A stretch of DNA of 64,000 bases, taken from Mesostigma viride. Its lineage: Eukaryota > Streptophyta > Mesostigmatophyceae > Mesostigmatales > Mesostigmataceae. Location: the NCBI GenBank assembly GCA_009746045.1, contig RPFO01000931.1, positions 1 through 64,000 of the forward strand, in the 5' to 3' direction. The notes beneath the pieces are model-generated. The model had not been told where the DNA came from, searched no databases, and saw nothing but the letters and a program-made list of their open reading frames with translations. The stretch's first letter is position 1. Every line of letters starts with the position of its first letter. Positions 11,177-20,789 of the stretch are shown here, piece after piece. Made by a program: the position numbers and the translations under genes.

Positions 11177-13259
11177 CCCTTGGATCGTGTCCAACTCGCC
11201 ACTACAAATAGGGGCCAGTTGCACTTTGTAAGATAATGCCCACAAACCAACCTAAAAACAATTTTACTGTCCATACTTGGACCAAAGCCCACACATATAT
11301 TGATTTAAATGGGGGTCATGTCATTGGTCATGTTGCAATGTCCTATGGGTGCTAAATATAGCACCACCCTCAGGGGGGTGCGCGAGTGCGAAAAAAAACA
11401 CATGTATTCTGCATTATTACACCTGAAAACGATTCCGTTGCTCCCAATATTTTTCAGGCAGTTGCTTGGGTAGCCAGGCATGGCTTCTGAACACTGACAT
11501 CATGGGTTGTCCCAGGGACCCAGCTGCACTATCTAAAAATAACTGGCCACTACAAATAGGGTCCAGTTTGGCTGGTGACATTACAACTCAGAATTCTTAT
11601 CCCATAGCAACAAAAAACATCATTGATGATCAAACATGCATTATATAATCGATTTCAGCCTGCAGAACATCCATAACAGCAATTAAACATAGGTAGCCAT
11701 GCCAATGCACAGTCACATTCGTGCGTATCATGGCATTAGAAGGCCAAAGACTACCCACCACACAAACCTACCACATGCACGGTTTTTCTAACATGCCAAT
11801 GCTAGACTAAATGAGGTAAAGTAAGCCTGGATCATTGGCAATGCTACTGTAGCTCCTCATATGCTGGGCTTCATCATATTGGCTGCTAACTGGCTATGGG
11901 GCGACAACTCGGCACTAAGAGGCATTACAACGGTAGGTGTGAACATGGTGCTTGTTACTTGCAGGATAATACTCAAAATGATCACTAACACGCAGCTTGA
12001 ACTATATACTTCATGATGTTGTAAAGAAAACACCACCATGTGGTGGCTACCAATGTCTACTAGCAGGTATACTGTGCCAAGGCCCAAATGCATGCATAGC
12101 AAGGGTGTGCAAGGGGCTACGTAACCCATGCATCCACAACATAAGAAATGACCTCCATATGCTTGCCTAAGGTGAAAACACACAGAGACACTGCATTGAC
12201 CTTCTTTTGTATGCAAGCAAGGCACTGGGGACTCCACAGGTGTTACATGAAGACAGATGGGGTGGCTGCACAACTGCATTACAAACAAAGCCAAAAGGCT
12301 AACAAAAAACTGGCCAGGACACCATCTTTCTGAGTAATTTAGGCTGTGCAAACCATCTTGATACCATATAGAACTTATTTGCATGTAACAAAATTCCTTA
12401 TTAGAGTATATTTGGTACAGACGCAGCCAATCCTGAACAAAACGGATGAAAATCTGACCGTAATGGTTGTGCGCAACCACTACCACAAACCATTACAGAA
12501 AAGTGGTAAAGAAGCGACTTTGACATTCCAAACCTTCGACAATGAGTCCTAGATTACTTACCGAATGATAGGACGACTTAACCTTGTCGATGGTAACCGC
12601 AGGGACACTAAACTGCGCCAGGTCAAAACCGCAAAAATAAGGCTAACGGACAGCTAGCAAGCTGACGACAGGACCGATGCGTTGAGACTTTCCTGGCCCA
12701 CGACACTAATGAAATATTCGAAATACATCGTAAGAAATGTACTCGATGAGAAATATTCAGTGACAAAGCCGCTTATAACAAGTGCTAGCTTCATCGTCAC
12801 TCCCGTCACAATAAACGCGCATTGACGCAGTAAAACCCAGTCCAAGATGATTGCGCGAAGCCGTAGTTGTTGCGCGACTGCGGCTATAGCATCTTTATAA
12901 CGAATAAATCATGCCTACAAAATTTGGAACGAATCCATGCATCGATGCTCCTACACCAATCAGTTTTCTGCACCGCCATAGCCTCGAATTTGCATGTACG
13001 TAATTATTTTACATTCACTTTCGTCCCGGTGGACCTGGGTACCCCCTGTACTTTGGCCCTGAATTAGTCCCTGTAAACCTGGTCTGAACATAGTGATGTC
13101 CGGTATCAGGGCGTAGAACACATCTAGCTCTAGCAGCAGACCTAAAAATATCACGGAAATGTCTACTGGCATTCGCGCCGCGCCGCTTCCCATCTGTCCC
13201 CTATTCGTAGGGGCGAGTTGAACTGGCCACTATAAATAGGGGACAGCACGATCCAAGGG
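11177..13259. mobile_element. Non-autonomous TTAA-target DNA transposon (piggyBac-like or Kolobok-like)
   Basis: A 2,083-bp element with perfect 13-bp terminal inverted repeats, CCCTTGGATCGTG and CACGATCCAAGGG, flanked by TTAA at 11173-11176 and 13260-13263. TTAA target duplication is typical of the piggyBac and Kolobok superfamilies; the CCC start favours piggyBac. Subterminal copies of CCACTA(C/T)AAATAGGG are present near both ends. Removing the element and one TTAA joins the two rpoB pieces in frame (QVIKSEIPIF across the junction). The longest frame inside (12486-11857, minus) shows no transposase motif, so I take the element as dependent on a transposase coded elsewhere. Confidence 0.9.
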
Positions 13260-13540
<281 letters not shown>

Positions 13541-13560
13541 ACCAAGGTTGAGACTTACAT

Positions 13561-13858
13561 GCATGGGACAAGAAAAACTCGCTGCAAGGGTTGAAACAAT
13601 AACGAAATTGTATGACCACAGACACATAAAATGGAAGGCTTGCTCAGTATTATTATTTACCCATCAATCAATTTTAAAGGCAAGGAAATGTTGAAATACG
13701 GAAGACCATGCATGGGACAAGAAAAACTCGTTGCAAGGGTTGAAACAATAACGAAATTGTATGACCACAGACACATAAAATGGAAGGCTTGCTCAGTTTT
13801 ATTATTTACCCATCAATCAATTTTAAAGGCAAGGAAATGTTGAAATACGGAAGACCGT
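13561..13858. repeat. 149-bp tandem duplication
   Basis: Two nearly identical 149-bp units (starts at 13561 and 13710) beginning GCATGGGACAAGAAAAACTC, with at most a few single-base differences. They lie directly downstream of the rpoB fragment and are AT-rich, so they may derive from the same plastid insertion, but I recognise no plastid gene in them. Confidence 0.85.
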
Positions 13859-13869
13859 CCCAAGTTCGC

Positions 13870-14456
13870 CACTACATTTCGCCACCGCGGAAACCCAATT
13901 TATGCGAGAATGTGGTTCCGTCAATACGGCGGGGGTTACAAATTCAATTTCGAAGTTCGGCACCGTCGGATACCAGTAAAGCAACACTTGTTATCTAGAA
14001 TCGCGCCATTTGGCATCAATTGGCCAGTTCTGAAAATTTGATGAAATCTCTAGTCCTTGGTCGAAGATTTCCCTCCGATTCCGATGACGAAATTTGAGTA
14101 CGAATTTCTTAGTACAGTCCACCGTTTTGTTCAGTTCAGTATATTCCCACGCCGCTTGCTGACCTGACGGAGGCCGAATTCGTACTGAACACTAGCGCAA
14201 GTGCGCTCGATACTAAAAATTGCTACTTCCGAGATGTCTGACGGAATTTCTGCTAGGTCCATGCTTTGGTACTGGACGGATGCTGATATTCACTGTGGCT
14301 CTGTCCGAACGAGGAAAATTGTCAGAAATCTACTCTCGATACGAACGTAACGAAATTTCCAAGTATCTGACGCTCGGAGACCTGCCACCGTTTTCCCCTA
14401 CTTGACCGACCCACATTCCCCGCTAAAAAAGGTGTCCTAGGCGGCGAAATGTAGTG
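13870..14456 (+). mobile_element. 587-bp CACTA-ended element, copy A
   Basis: Begins CACTACATTTCGCC and ends GGCGAAATGTAGTG, a 14-bp perfect terminal inverted repeat. It appears identical to copy B at 15053-15639, in opposite orientation. The flanking triplets (CGC and CCA) do not match, so its target duplication is lost or it was moved by recombination. It contains only a 61-codon frame with no known motif. Confidence 0.8.
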
Positions 14457-14511
14457 CCAGCATTAACAAAAGCATTTCTGTGACAAGAACAGTGGGCGAC
14501 CATTCCCATTA

Positions 14512-15890
14512 TTATCTTTTCCTCTTTTGTTTCTTCCCCTTCCCGGACTCGCATGCATAAGCGACGTCCGCCATCCCCAAACGATGCAAAATTTTGTTGG
14601 AGCTCTGCATCTTCTCCAACAGTTCTTGATCCGATTCCTCCTTTGCACGACGCGCTTCCTCTGCCTTCGCCTTTGCGGCCTCCACATCTGCATCTATATC
14701 CGCCTTCACCACCATCCTGATCAAACGGTCCCGCTCCTCAGGCCTCGGGAGCGTCGGCAGTCCCACCGGCTCTGCGGCAAGAAGAGCCTCCAAAATATCC
14801 TTGTGCAGTCTTTGTGCTTCCACAAATCCATTATTCGTCATCAAGGTGTACGCGCATTCACGCGCCACACCCTGCAAGGAATCCCCCATGGTAACGTTTT
14901 GCCCATGAGCAAACCCGTACGCGCTGTCCCCCTCTGCAAAAATCTCGAGTCCCTGCCTGTCGAGGCGCACCAGCTCAACTTTCCGTTCCCCAGTGTGCGT
15001 TGCCGTGAAGTGGAGGACCGAGCGTGTCATTCCGGTCTTCCCCATCAACATCCACTACATTTCGCCGCCTAGGACACCTTTTTTAGCGGGGAATGTGGGT
15101 CGGTCAAGTAGGGGAAAACGGTGGCAGGTCTCCGAGCGTCAGATACTTGGAAATTTCGTTACGTTCGTATCGAGAGTAGATTTCTGACAATTTTCCTCGT
15201 TCGGACAGAGCCACAGTGAATATCAGCATCCGTCCAGTACCAAAGCATGGACCTAGCAGAAATTCCGTCAGACATCTCGGAAGTAGCAATTTTTAGTATC
15301 GAGCGCACTTGCGCTAGTGTTCAGTACGAATTCGGCCTCCGTCAGGTCAGCAAGCGGCGTGGGAATATACTGAACTGAACAAAACGGTGGACTGTACTAA
15401 GAAATTCGTACTCAAATTTCGTCATCGGAATCGGAGGGAAATCTTCGACCAAGGACTAGAGATTTCATCAAATTTTCAGAACTGGCCAATTGATGCCAAA
15501 TGGCGCGATTCTAGATAACAAGTGTTGCTTTACTGGTATCCGACGGTGCCGAACTTCGAAATTGAATTTGTAACCCCCGCCGTATTGACGGAACCACATT
15601 CTCGCATAAATTGGGTTTCCGCGGTGGCGAAATGTAGTGATCTGCAAACTTGCTACGTATGCGATCCCACGAGCGCACACGTCCTCCAACTTCTCGGCAA
15701 AAGGTAGATGTGTCTTGCAATACACATCCAATCCCTCCAGTGGTCTATCACATCTAAGAAATCCACACACCCCGTATGGATCCTTGGCATTTTGGTACTC
15801 GAGGTCGTGCGCTTGCAGGAACTTGTAATGTTCCGCGCACAGTCCCTCGACCCTTACGGGCTCCGTACAGATTTTGCATTTCGTTGCCAT
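14512..15890 (-). CDS. Hypothetical Cys-rich protein, split by a transposon
   Basis: The 5' part (15890-15640) codes two zinc-ligand-like units, C-x2-C-x9-C-x2-H and C-x4-C-x10-C-x2-H, starting MATKCKICTEP; the ATG directly follows an acceptor-like GCGCAG. The 3' part (15052-14512) codes a helical, Lys/Glu-rich domain with a basic tail (GKGKKQKRKR), possibly a nuclear signal. Element B lies between them. Removing it and one ATC target copy joins the parts in frame (SLQ-MLMGK), giving about 260 residues. Function is unknown. The C-x4-C...C-x2-H pattern recurs in the genes at 16118, 16885 and 17301, suggesting one local family. The insertion, if not spliced out, disrupts the gene. Confidence 0.7.
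15053..15639 (-). mobile_element. 587-bp CACTA-ended element, copy B
   Basis: The same 587-bp element as copy A, inverted, flanked by ATC at 15050-15052 and 15640-15642. Ends starting CACTA and a 3-bp target duplication are the classic features of the CACTA/EnSpm superfamily; such a short internal sequence makes it non-autonomous. It interrupts a gene precisely, and the empty site keeps the gene's reading frame. The element lacks GT-AG ends, so it is not a normal intron. Confidence 0.85.
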
Positions 15891-16117
15891 CTGCGCAATT
15901 GCCATGAGTCCCATACAGCAGCCATTGTATAACAGGGGCAATAAGGACCGTCAGAACCCCCTCTGGCGTCTTTCTCACACAATTCTCAATCTAGTCTTTT
16001 GTGTGCAATAATTGTTGGTTCAAAGAAGGTCCGTTCAAAGAAGTTTTATGAGACAAAATAAATTAGTTTCAATTACACGCATCAGATTAATCAAATCATA
16101 TTTTCTCCCTCTCTTTC

Positions 16118-16690
16118 TTACTGAGCAATTCTGTCCATCCTGCCCCTCTTTGCCGGCTTCTCATCAATCTCCTCATCAAAATCACACACACGTCTAATCT
16201 GCTGTCTAATCTGCTCTACCAACCCCCCCTTGCGCATCAGGTCTTTCACCTCCCCCTTCAAGAGCGCTGTCACGAGTCGCGCGCACTCATACGCGGACTC
16301 CGTGGCCAGGTCCCTTCCCATATCATGCCACACTTTGGCCGTTGGACAGTCGGGATGGTCTCCCATGTAAGCCCACACATGCCTTGGCGGCTTGTCCTCT
16401 CCGCCTATCCCCTCTCCAGGTCGCATCTGTCCCACCTCCTCTATCACCCACTCTGCATCACGCAGCATGAATCGAGGCTTCTTGTCAACATAGTACAAGA
16501 CCAAAACCATGTTGTTGGGCCAAGGCTTCCACTTTTTCGTCACGATGTGACGGTCAATCGTCATCAGCCCGCTCTCGATTTCGGCAAACAACGCCCCCCA
16601 TACGTCAGAATGCTTGGGACAGAACCACTCGCTGTCCGTCGGCATTCCTTCCCATTGACAATCCGGATGTTCGCATCGAATGGGGTCCAT
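16118..16690 (-). CDS. Hypothetical C-x4-C/C-x2-H protein
   Basis: 190 codons from an ATG that directly follows GTGCACAG, an acceptor-like site. The N-terminus (MDPIRCEHPDC, then FCPKH) forms C-x4-C-x12-C-x2-H, a likely zinc-binding unit. It is followed by a mixed domain with conserved-looking WPNNMVLVLYYVDKK, then an acidic linker and a basic C-terminal tail (KPAKRGR). I do not recognise the family. The motif spacing is shorter than the C-x4-C-x16-C-x2-H of EsV-1-7 proteins and closer to WRKY19-type repeats; this is only a similarity of pattern. Two palindromes sit just upstream at about 16744 and 16780. Confidence 0.65.
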   Translation of the reverse strand: MDPIRCEHPDCQWEGMPTDSEWFCPKHSDVWGALFAEIESGLMTIDRHIVTKKWKPWPNNMVLVLYYVDKKPRFMLRDAEWVIEEVGQMRPGEGIGGEDKPPRHVWAYMGDHPDCPTAKVWHDMGRDLATESAYECARLVTALLKGEVKDLMRKGGLVEQIRQQIRRVCDFDEEIDEKPAKRGRMDRIAQ

Positions 16691-16844
16691 CTGTGCACAT
16701 CGATATTTTTTACACCACCCGCAAACGCACGCATTCAGCAGGGTCAACGGCCGTTGGCCCTGTTAAATTCCACACATCCCAACGGCCGTTGGCCTTAGAC
16801 GCACAAAACTTGACACCATCAGGCGATTTTTTCCAAATGATTCT

Positions 16845-16855
16845 TCTTTATTAAA
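16845..16855 (-). promoter_or_regulatory. Candidate polyadenylation signal
   Basis: The minus strand reads TTAATAAAGAAG about 35 bases downstream of the stop of the 16885-17229 gene. AATAAA at this distance is a plausible cleavage/polyadenylation signal. Confidence 0.4.
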
Positions 16856-16884
16856 TAAATTTACATTCATCCTAAAATCACATT

Positions 16885-17229
16885 CTAGTCAACATCCTCC
16901 CCATCTTTAGTGGGTTGCATTCGACCCCAATTGTCGTTCATAAAACTGACCAAAACATGAGCCGGAGTCCCCACATCCTCCTCACGCCTCAATTTACGCA
17001 ATACACCTTTAGCAATTCCACCATACCCATCAACCTCCGACATCATCATGCCCACGCCATCAAGACGTTCAGCGTGCAATTGCCCGTCCTCTTCGAGAAC
17101 CAGATCGGGCAGGTCTTCCAGTTCGGCCTCCACAATCTCTATCAGGTTTTCCTTTGTAGTCTCCCCCCCTTCCTTTCCTTCTTTTCCGCACTCCATCCTA
17201 CACCCTGCCCCTGCACAACCGACGTCCAT
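16885..17229 (-). CDS. Small acidic hypothetical protein with Cys N-terminus
   Basis: 114 codons. It starts MDVGCAGAGCRMECG, which matches the neighbouring starts (MAVKCTVAWC) in having Cys-x4-Cys right after the initiator, so I prefer this ATG to the internal one at 17196. The remainder is acidic and predicted helical (ENLIEIVEAELEDLPDLVLE), ending in an Asn/Trp-containing block. No family is recognised. A palindrome lies upstream at about 17276, between this gene and the next one. Confidence 0.55.
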   Translation of the reverse strand: MDVGCAGAGCRMECGKEGKEGGETTKENLIEIVEAELEDLPDLVLEEDGQLHAERLDGVGMMMSEVDGYGGIAKGVLRKLRREEDVGTPAHVLVSFMNDNWGRMQPTKDGEDVD

Positions 17230-17300
17230 GGCAAGTTAAGAAACGGACTCAGCTCACAGGACATTTTGCAAGTCCAACGGCCGTTGGCGACCAAAAACAC

Positions 17301-18082
17301 CTAGTCGCATGCATTCCTTGCTCTCTCCACCAAAGCAGAGGCCAGGACGACCCTTTCCACGACCTTTTCAATTTCCTCCCCCTCAGCATCAGCAACAACG
17401 GTCATGGCAAATCGGGCTTGGCGCTTAACCCCCGATGCCAGAACGGCAGCCATCTCCACACGAGTTTTTGAGACTTCAACAGGTACAGGCAATTCGCCGA
17501 CCGCAAAAGTAAGCCTTGCGAGGTGCGGGACCCACCAATCACCTTCCAAAAATCCGCAACCCCATCCAATCATGAAATACAACAACAGGTCTGCGCCCAT
17601 GGCGCCTGCGATATCCAAGTCGTCATGCGAAACAATCGCATGCACGTCATCCTCCGAGCACAGCATCCATGTAAAAACGGCGTCCCCGAAACCTTGGCAG
17701 TAGGCATACGAGTCAAAGTCAGGGTGATTCAACATCCATTCCCGCGACCTGACCGCCATTCTTTCCAGACTTCCAGCACTGTCCACCTCAAAACTCAGGA
17801 CAAGAGGTCCTTCACCAGCACTGGACTCGCCATGCACAAACAACAAGCCTCCTTTGATCACCTCTTGCATCTCCCCTGACAACTTGGCGTGTCCATCACA
17901 AAAAGGCATGCAATCCGTCCCGAATGGAAGCTGGCAATCCCGGGCGATACACCCCCCTTTTTTGCAAACAAATCCTTCACCCTCCCTGCCATTCCCGTTC
18001 GCACGCTGACATGACGCACGCACAAGTCATCCCCTCCTGCTCTCGCTTCCTGGCACCACGCAACCGTGCATTTGACCGCCAT
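17301..18082 (-). CDS. Hypothetical double C-x4-C/C-x2-H protein, frameshifted
   Basis: The ATG follows GGTCGCAG directly. The N-terminus has C-x4-C-x10-C-x2-H (MAVKCTVAWC...LCVRHV) and a second unit C-x4-C-x11-C-x2-H after KKGG. These lie in two frames that change at the C6T6 run at 17952-17963, so a one-base indel (real or an assembly error) separates them. The rest is a globular domain of about 210 residues with Trp/Cys-rich blocks (HPDFDSYAYCQGFGDAVFTW and IGWGCGFLEGDWWVPHLARL). No family is recognised. A palindrome lies close to each end of the gene, at about 18122 and 17276. Confidence 0.6.
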
Positions 18083-18084
18083 CT

Positions 18085-18480
18085 GCGACCACCAACACCG
18101 TTTGATACACATTTCTCACCGTCAACGGCCGTTGGCTTGAAACAACAAGAATGATTTATTACTCGCACGAAAATCACACCATTTTCCAGCCTCCAACGGC
18201 CGTTGGCGCACGAAAAATGCACGAAAAAAATTTTTATTATGCATTTATTGATTACATCCATAGTGCCACGTGGCGAATCACACCCAACTTTCCAGCTGCC
18301 AACGGCCGTTGGCGCAAAGAAAATCAAACCCTAATTTGCAGGTTCCAACGGCCGTTGGCGCAAAGAAAATCACACCCAACACTTCAGTCGCATAATCGAT
18401 TCGCGTCAGTCACGCACTCGAACTTGTACTCCTGCCCCAGCGCGGACATCACCTCACGAACCGCTTTCTCAAACTCGTCA
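18085..18480. repeat. Duplicated intergenic block, copy 1
   Basis: This block, running from the start of one gene through the spacer (four palindromes) and into the 3' end of the next, matches 19003-19385 piece by piece, including ACACCGTTTGATA(C/T)ACATTT, TTATTATGCATTTATT and the 3' end of the gene. It is a tandem segmental duplication of about 920 bp period, with later indels. Confidence 0.7.
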
Positions 18481-19001
18481 ACACCGTCGGGTCCCCACTC
18501 ATGCACGTATTCCCTCAACCAGAACATGCAATCTCCAGCAGACACGAACAGCCGGTCGATGATCAGGTCAGTGTGATGCTTGAAGTACTTGCCGTCCTTC
18601 AAGATGACCCATTCGAACCGTCCCACCTCCCCTAAACCCTTAAACCCTTCTCCCCTATCATATGGCCGCGTCATCTGTATCCAACTTTCATTACCATCAG
18701 CATCGATCGACTGAAAACAAATTGGGCTGGGTATTGATGGATCATAGGGCCTTATAGCACCACACCTCACAAGCACCTCCTCAAATGGCTCTACGGTCGG
18801 GTTTGGGAGTCCCCGACCCTCGATATTGAAAACAAGAGCCGCGGCCTTCGCGACATCCGGTTTCAAAAGAGACCTTTCACCCTCCTTGGGCTTAAAATCC
18901 AGCTTAATGTCCGGCAGAAGCCTGAGCGCGCTCTTAACCACTCCCAGAAGCCTGTCTTCCAAGTTGATCCACTCGCCCCCCTCCGTCCTGTAGAACGTCA
19001 T
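18384..19001 (-). CDS. Hypothetical protein
   Basis: 206 codons from an ATG directly after GGTTGCAG. Composition is that of a folded protein: an N-terminal basic/hydrophobic region, a central block with FQSIDADGNESWIQMTRPYD, and a C-terminal helix (GVDEFEKAVREVMSALGQEY). There is no Cys motif like its neighbours. No family is recognised. A diverged, truncated copy of its 3' end is found at 19285-19385. Paired AT-rich signals (AATAAATGCATAATAAA on the minus strand near 18230-18250) about 140 bases past the stop are plausible 3'-end signals. Confidence 0.65.
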   Translation of the reverse strand: MTFYRTEGGEWINLEDRLLGVVKSALRLLPDIKLDFKPKEGERSLLKPDVAKAAALVFNIEGRGLPNPTVEPFEEVLVRCGAIRPYDPSIPSPICFQSIDADGNESWIQMTRPYDRGEGFKGLGEVGRFEWVILKDGKYFKHHTDLIIDRLFVSAGDCMFWLREYVHEWGPDGVDEFEKAVREVMSALGQEYKFECVTDANRLCD

Positions 19002-19284
19002 CTGCAACCCACCGACACCGTTTGATATACATTTCTCACCGTCAACGGCCGTTGGCTTGAAAAAACAACAAGAATTTTAAGATTTATTACGCGCACAAAT
19101 CACACACTAGTTTTCAGTCTCCAACGGCCGTTGGCGCACGAAAAATGTTTTATTATGCATTTATTAATTACATCCATGGTGCCACGTGGCAAACCACACC
19201 CTACTTCCGGTTGCAAAGAAAATCAAACCCTAATTTGCAAGTTCCAACGGCCGTTGGCGCAAGAAAATCACACCCAAAATTTCT

Positions 19285-19385
19285 TCAGTCGCAGAATCCA
19301 TTCCCCTCACGCAGTCGAACAGGGGTACTGTTCCCCCAGCGCGGACATCGCCTCACAAATCGCCCTGGGGTACGATTTAGTCCCC
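19285..19385 (-). pseudogene. 3' remnant of an 18384-19001 paralogue
   Basis: The minus strand reads EAMSALGEQY, matching EVMSALGQEY of the gene at 18384-19001, and then breaks early at a stop. Upstream it runs into the end of the MYND gene. It marks the duplication that also copied the palindrome-bearing spacer. Confidence 0.6.
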
Positions 19386-20176
19386 TCAAAAAACCTTGAA
19401 CATTTCACCTTTGAACTTGAAATGCACTTCACCCCCCATCCGAATTACAAGTCCGGCCAAATTGACACCAGACCAGCTGTCTGTAACGTCGCCGTGCATA
19501 GTGCTGAGAGACTTTCTCGCCTCACGATACTTGTTACACCACTTCTTGTGTTCCTCCCAGTCCGCACGCTGGCATTCGGCAGCACAATACCGGACGTCTC
19601 GACAACCCCCGCACTTGCGGTGGACACCCTCCATCACAGAGCACGCCTGATTCGAGCAACACTTTGGAAGCGAGCCCAGCATCGGCCCTCCCACCCCCGG
19701 GAGAACGATCATCCGTGAAAACGTCAATTTCACGGACTCGGAATTCCCGAATGTAAAATGGAAACCTTCAAACCCCCCCCCTCTACTCTCGCCGATACGG
19801 TCAATCTCGGCTGCGCCTCACTCGCGTCTGGAAATTTCCCCCACTGGTCTTTCTCCCACTGGTCCCACCCAACCTTTCCGACATACGACACCAAAAGTCG
19901 AAACTCGACGTCTCGATTGAGTGGAACCCGATCCGCCGGCGTGGGCTTGTAGAATCCGCCAGCCAAGGCGAAGTACATGTCCAGCAACTGGAGATTAATC
20001 TGTCGTCCTACTGAGGCGAACGAGTCATACACGACCAAAACCGCAAACTGGCGACCCAGGCGCTTCTCGTGCTGCCGTACCCATCCGTGGATCTCGCGAG
20101 CCCGGTTAAGTACGTTTGCTGCCACGCAGGCAATCGCAGCGCGGGTCGAAGATTCCAGCTCGCCCGTCTCCGCCAT
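19386..20176 (-). CDS. MYND zinc-finger protein, frameshifted paralogue
   Basis: Two frames (20176-19730 and 19733-19386) together align along their whole length with the intact gene at 36606-37382: HEKRLGRQFAVLVVYDSF matches EKTGRHLAVLLAFDSF, and VEFRLLVSY matches REFRLLVSF. The C-terminal part carries a MYND finger (CGGCRDVRYCAAECQRADW...HKKWC), a zinc fold known to bind proline-rich partner proteins. The frames separate at C9, 19773-19781; one extra base there restores one frame. It is a decayed copy or an assembly error. Expected length is about 263 residues, close to the 258 of the paralogue. Confidence 0.8.
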
Positions 20177-20221
20177 CCCTCCCCTGCGCCAATTGGCACG
20201 TGCGTAATACGTAAGTAATGT

Positions 20222-20789
20222 TTTTCAAGTCTAACGGCCGTTGGCTCACAACCCCCCTGTGGGAAGGGTGGATGCCTTACGAACCATTCAACCACATCTT
20301 TATGCTCAGCTAGATTTTTGGAGGCCTTTCTTGGAAGGCACATGGTAATAACCATCACTAAGCTGCATAAAAGACACATCCTGCCTTACTGCCACCAAAT
20401 GAAACGAATGAAATGCACATGGTAATGTTTTTCAAGTCTAACGGCCGTTGGCTCACAACCCCCCTGTGGGAAGGGTGGATGCCTTACGAACCATCCAACC
20501 ACATCTTTATGCTCAGCTAGATTTTTGGAGGCCTTTCTTGGAAGGCACATGGTAATAACCATCACTAAGCTGCATGAAAGACACATCCTGCCTTACTGCC
20601 ACCAAATGAAAAGAATGAAATGCACATGATAATGTTTTTCCAATTCCAACGGCCGTTGGCTCACAACCCCCCTGTGGGAAGGGTGGATGCCTTACGAACC
20701 AGTCAAGCCCCATCTTTATGCTCAGCTAGATTTTTTGGAGGCCTTTCTAGGAGAAAAATGGTAAATAGCCACCACTAAGCTGCATAAAA
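20222..20789. repeat. 208-bp palindrome-bearing satellite, part 1
   Basis: Tandem 206-208-bp units, each with one palindrome (most often TCTAACGGCCGTTGG or TCCAACGGCCGTTGG) followed by CTCACAACCCCCCTGTGGGA. The same array continues at 22582-24231 and 31747-32095, so it was one run of about thirteen units before two retroelements entered it. Each unit keeps a minus-strand open stretch containing NLAEHKDVVEWFVRHPPFP, possibly a relic exon, but 208 is not a multiple of three. Confidence 0.9.

Noticed and set aside
11857-12486. 209-codon minus frame inside the TTAA element as a transposase
   Set aside because: No DDD motif, Cys/His/Leu-rich low-information sequence, and no similarity to piggyBac or Kolobok proteins that I can see.
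15053-15639. Element B as a conventional intron
   Set aside because: It lacks GT-AG at its ends, has terminal inverted repeats and a 3-bp duplication, and an identical copy lies outside the gene.
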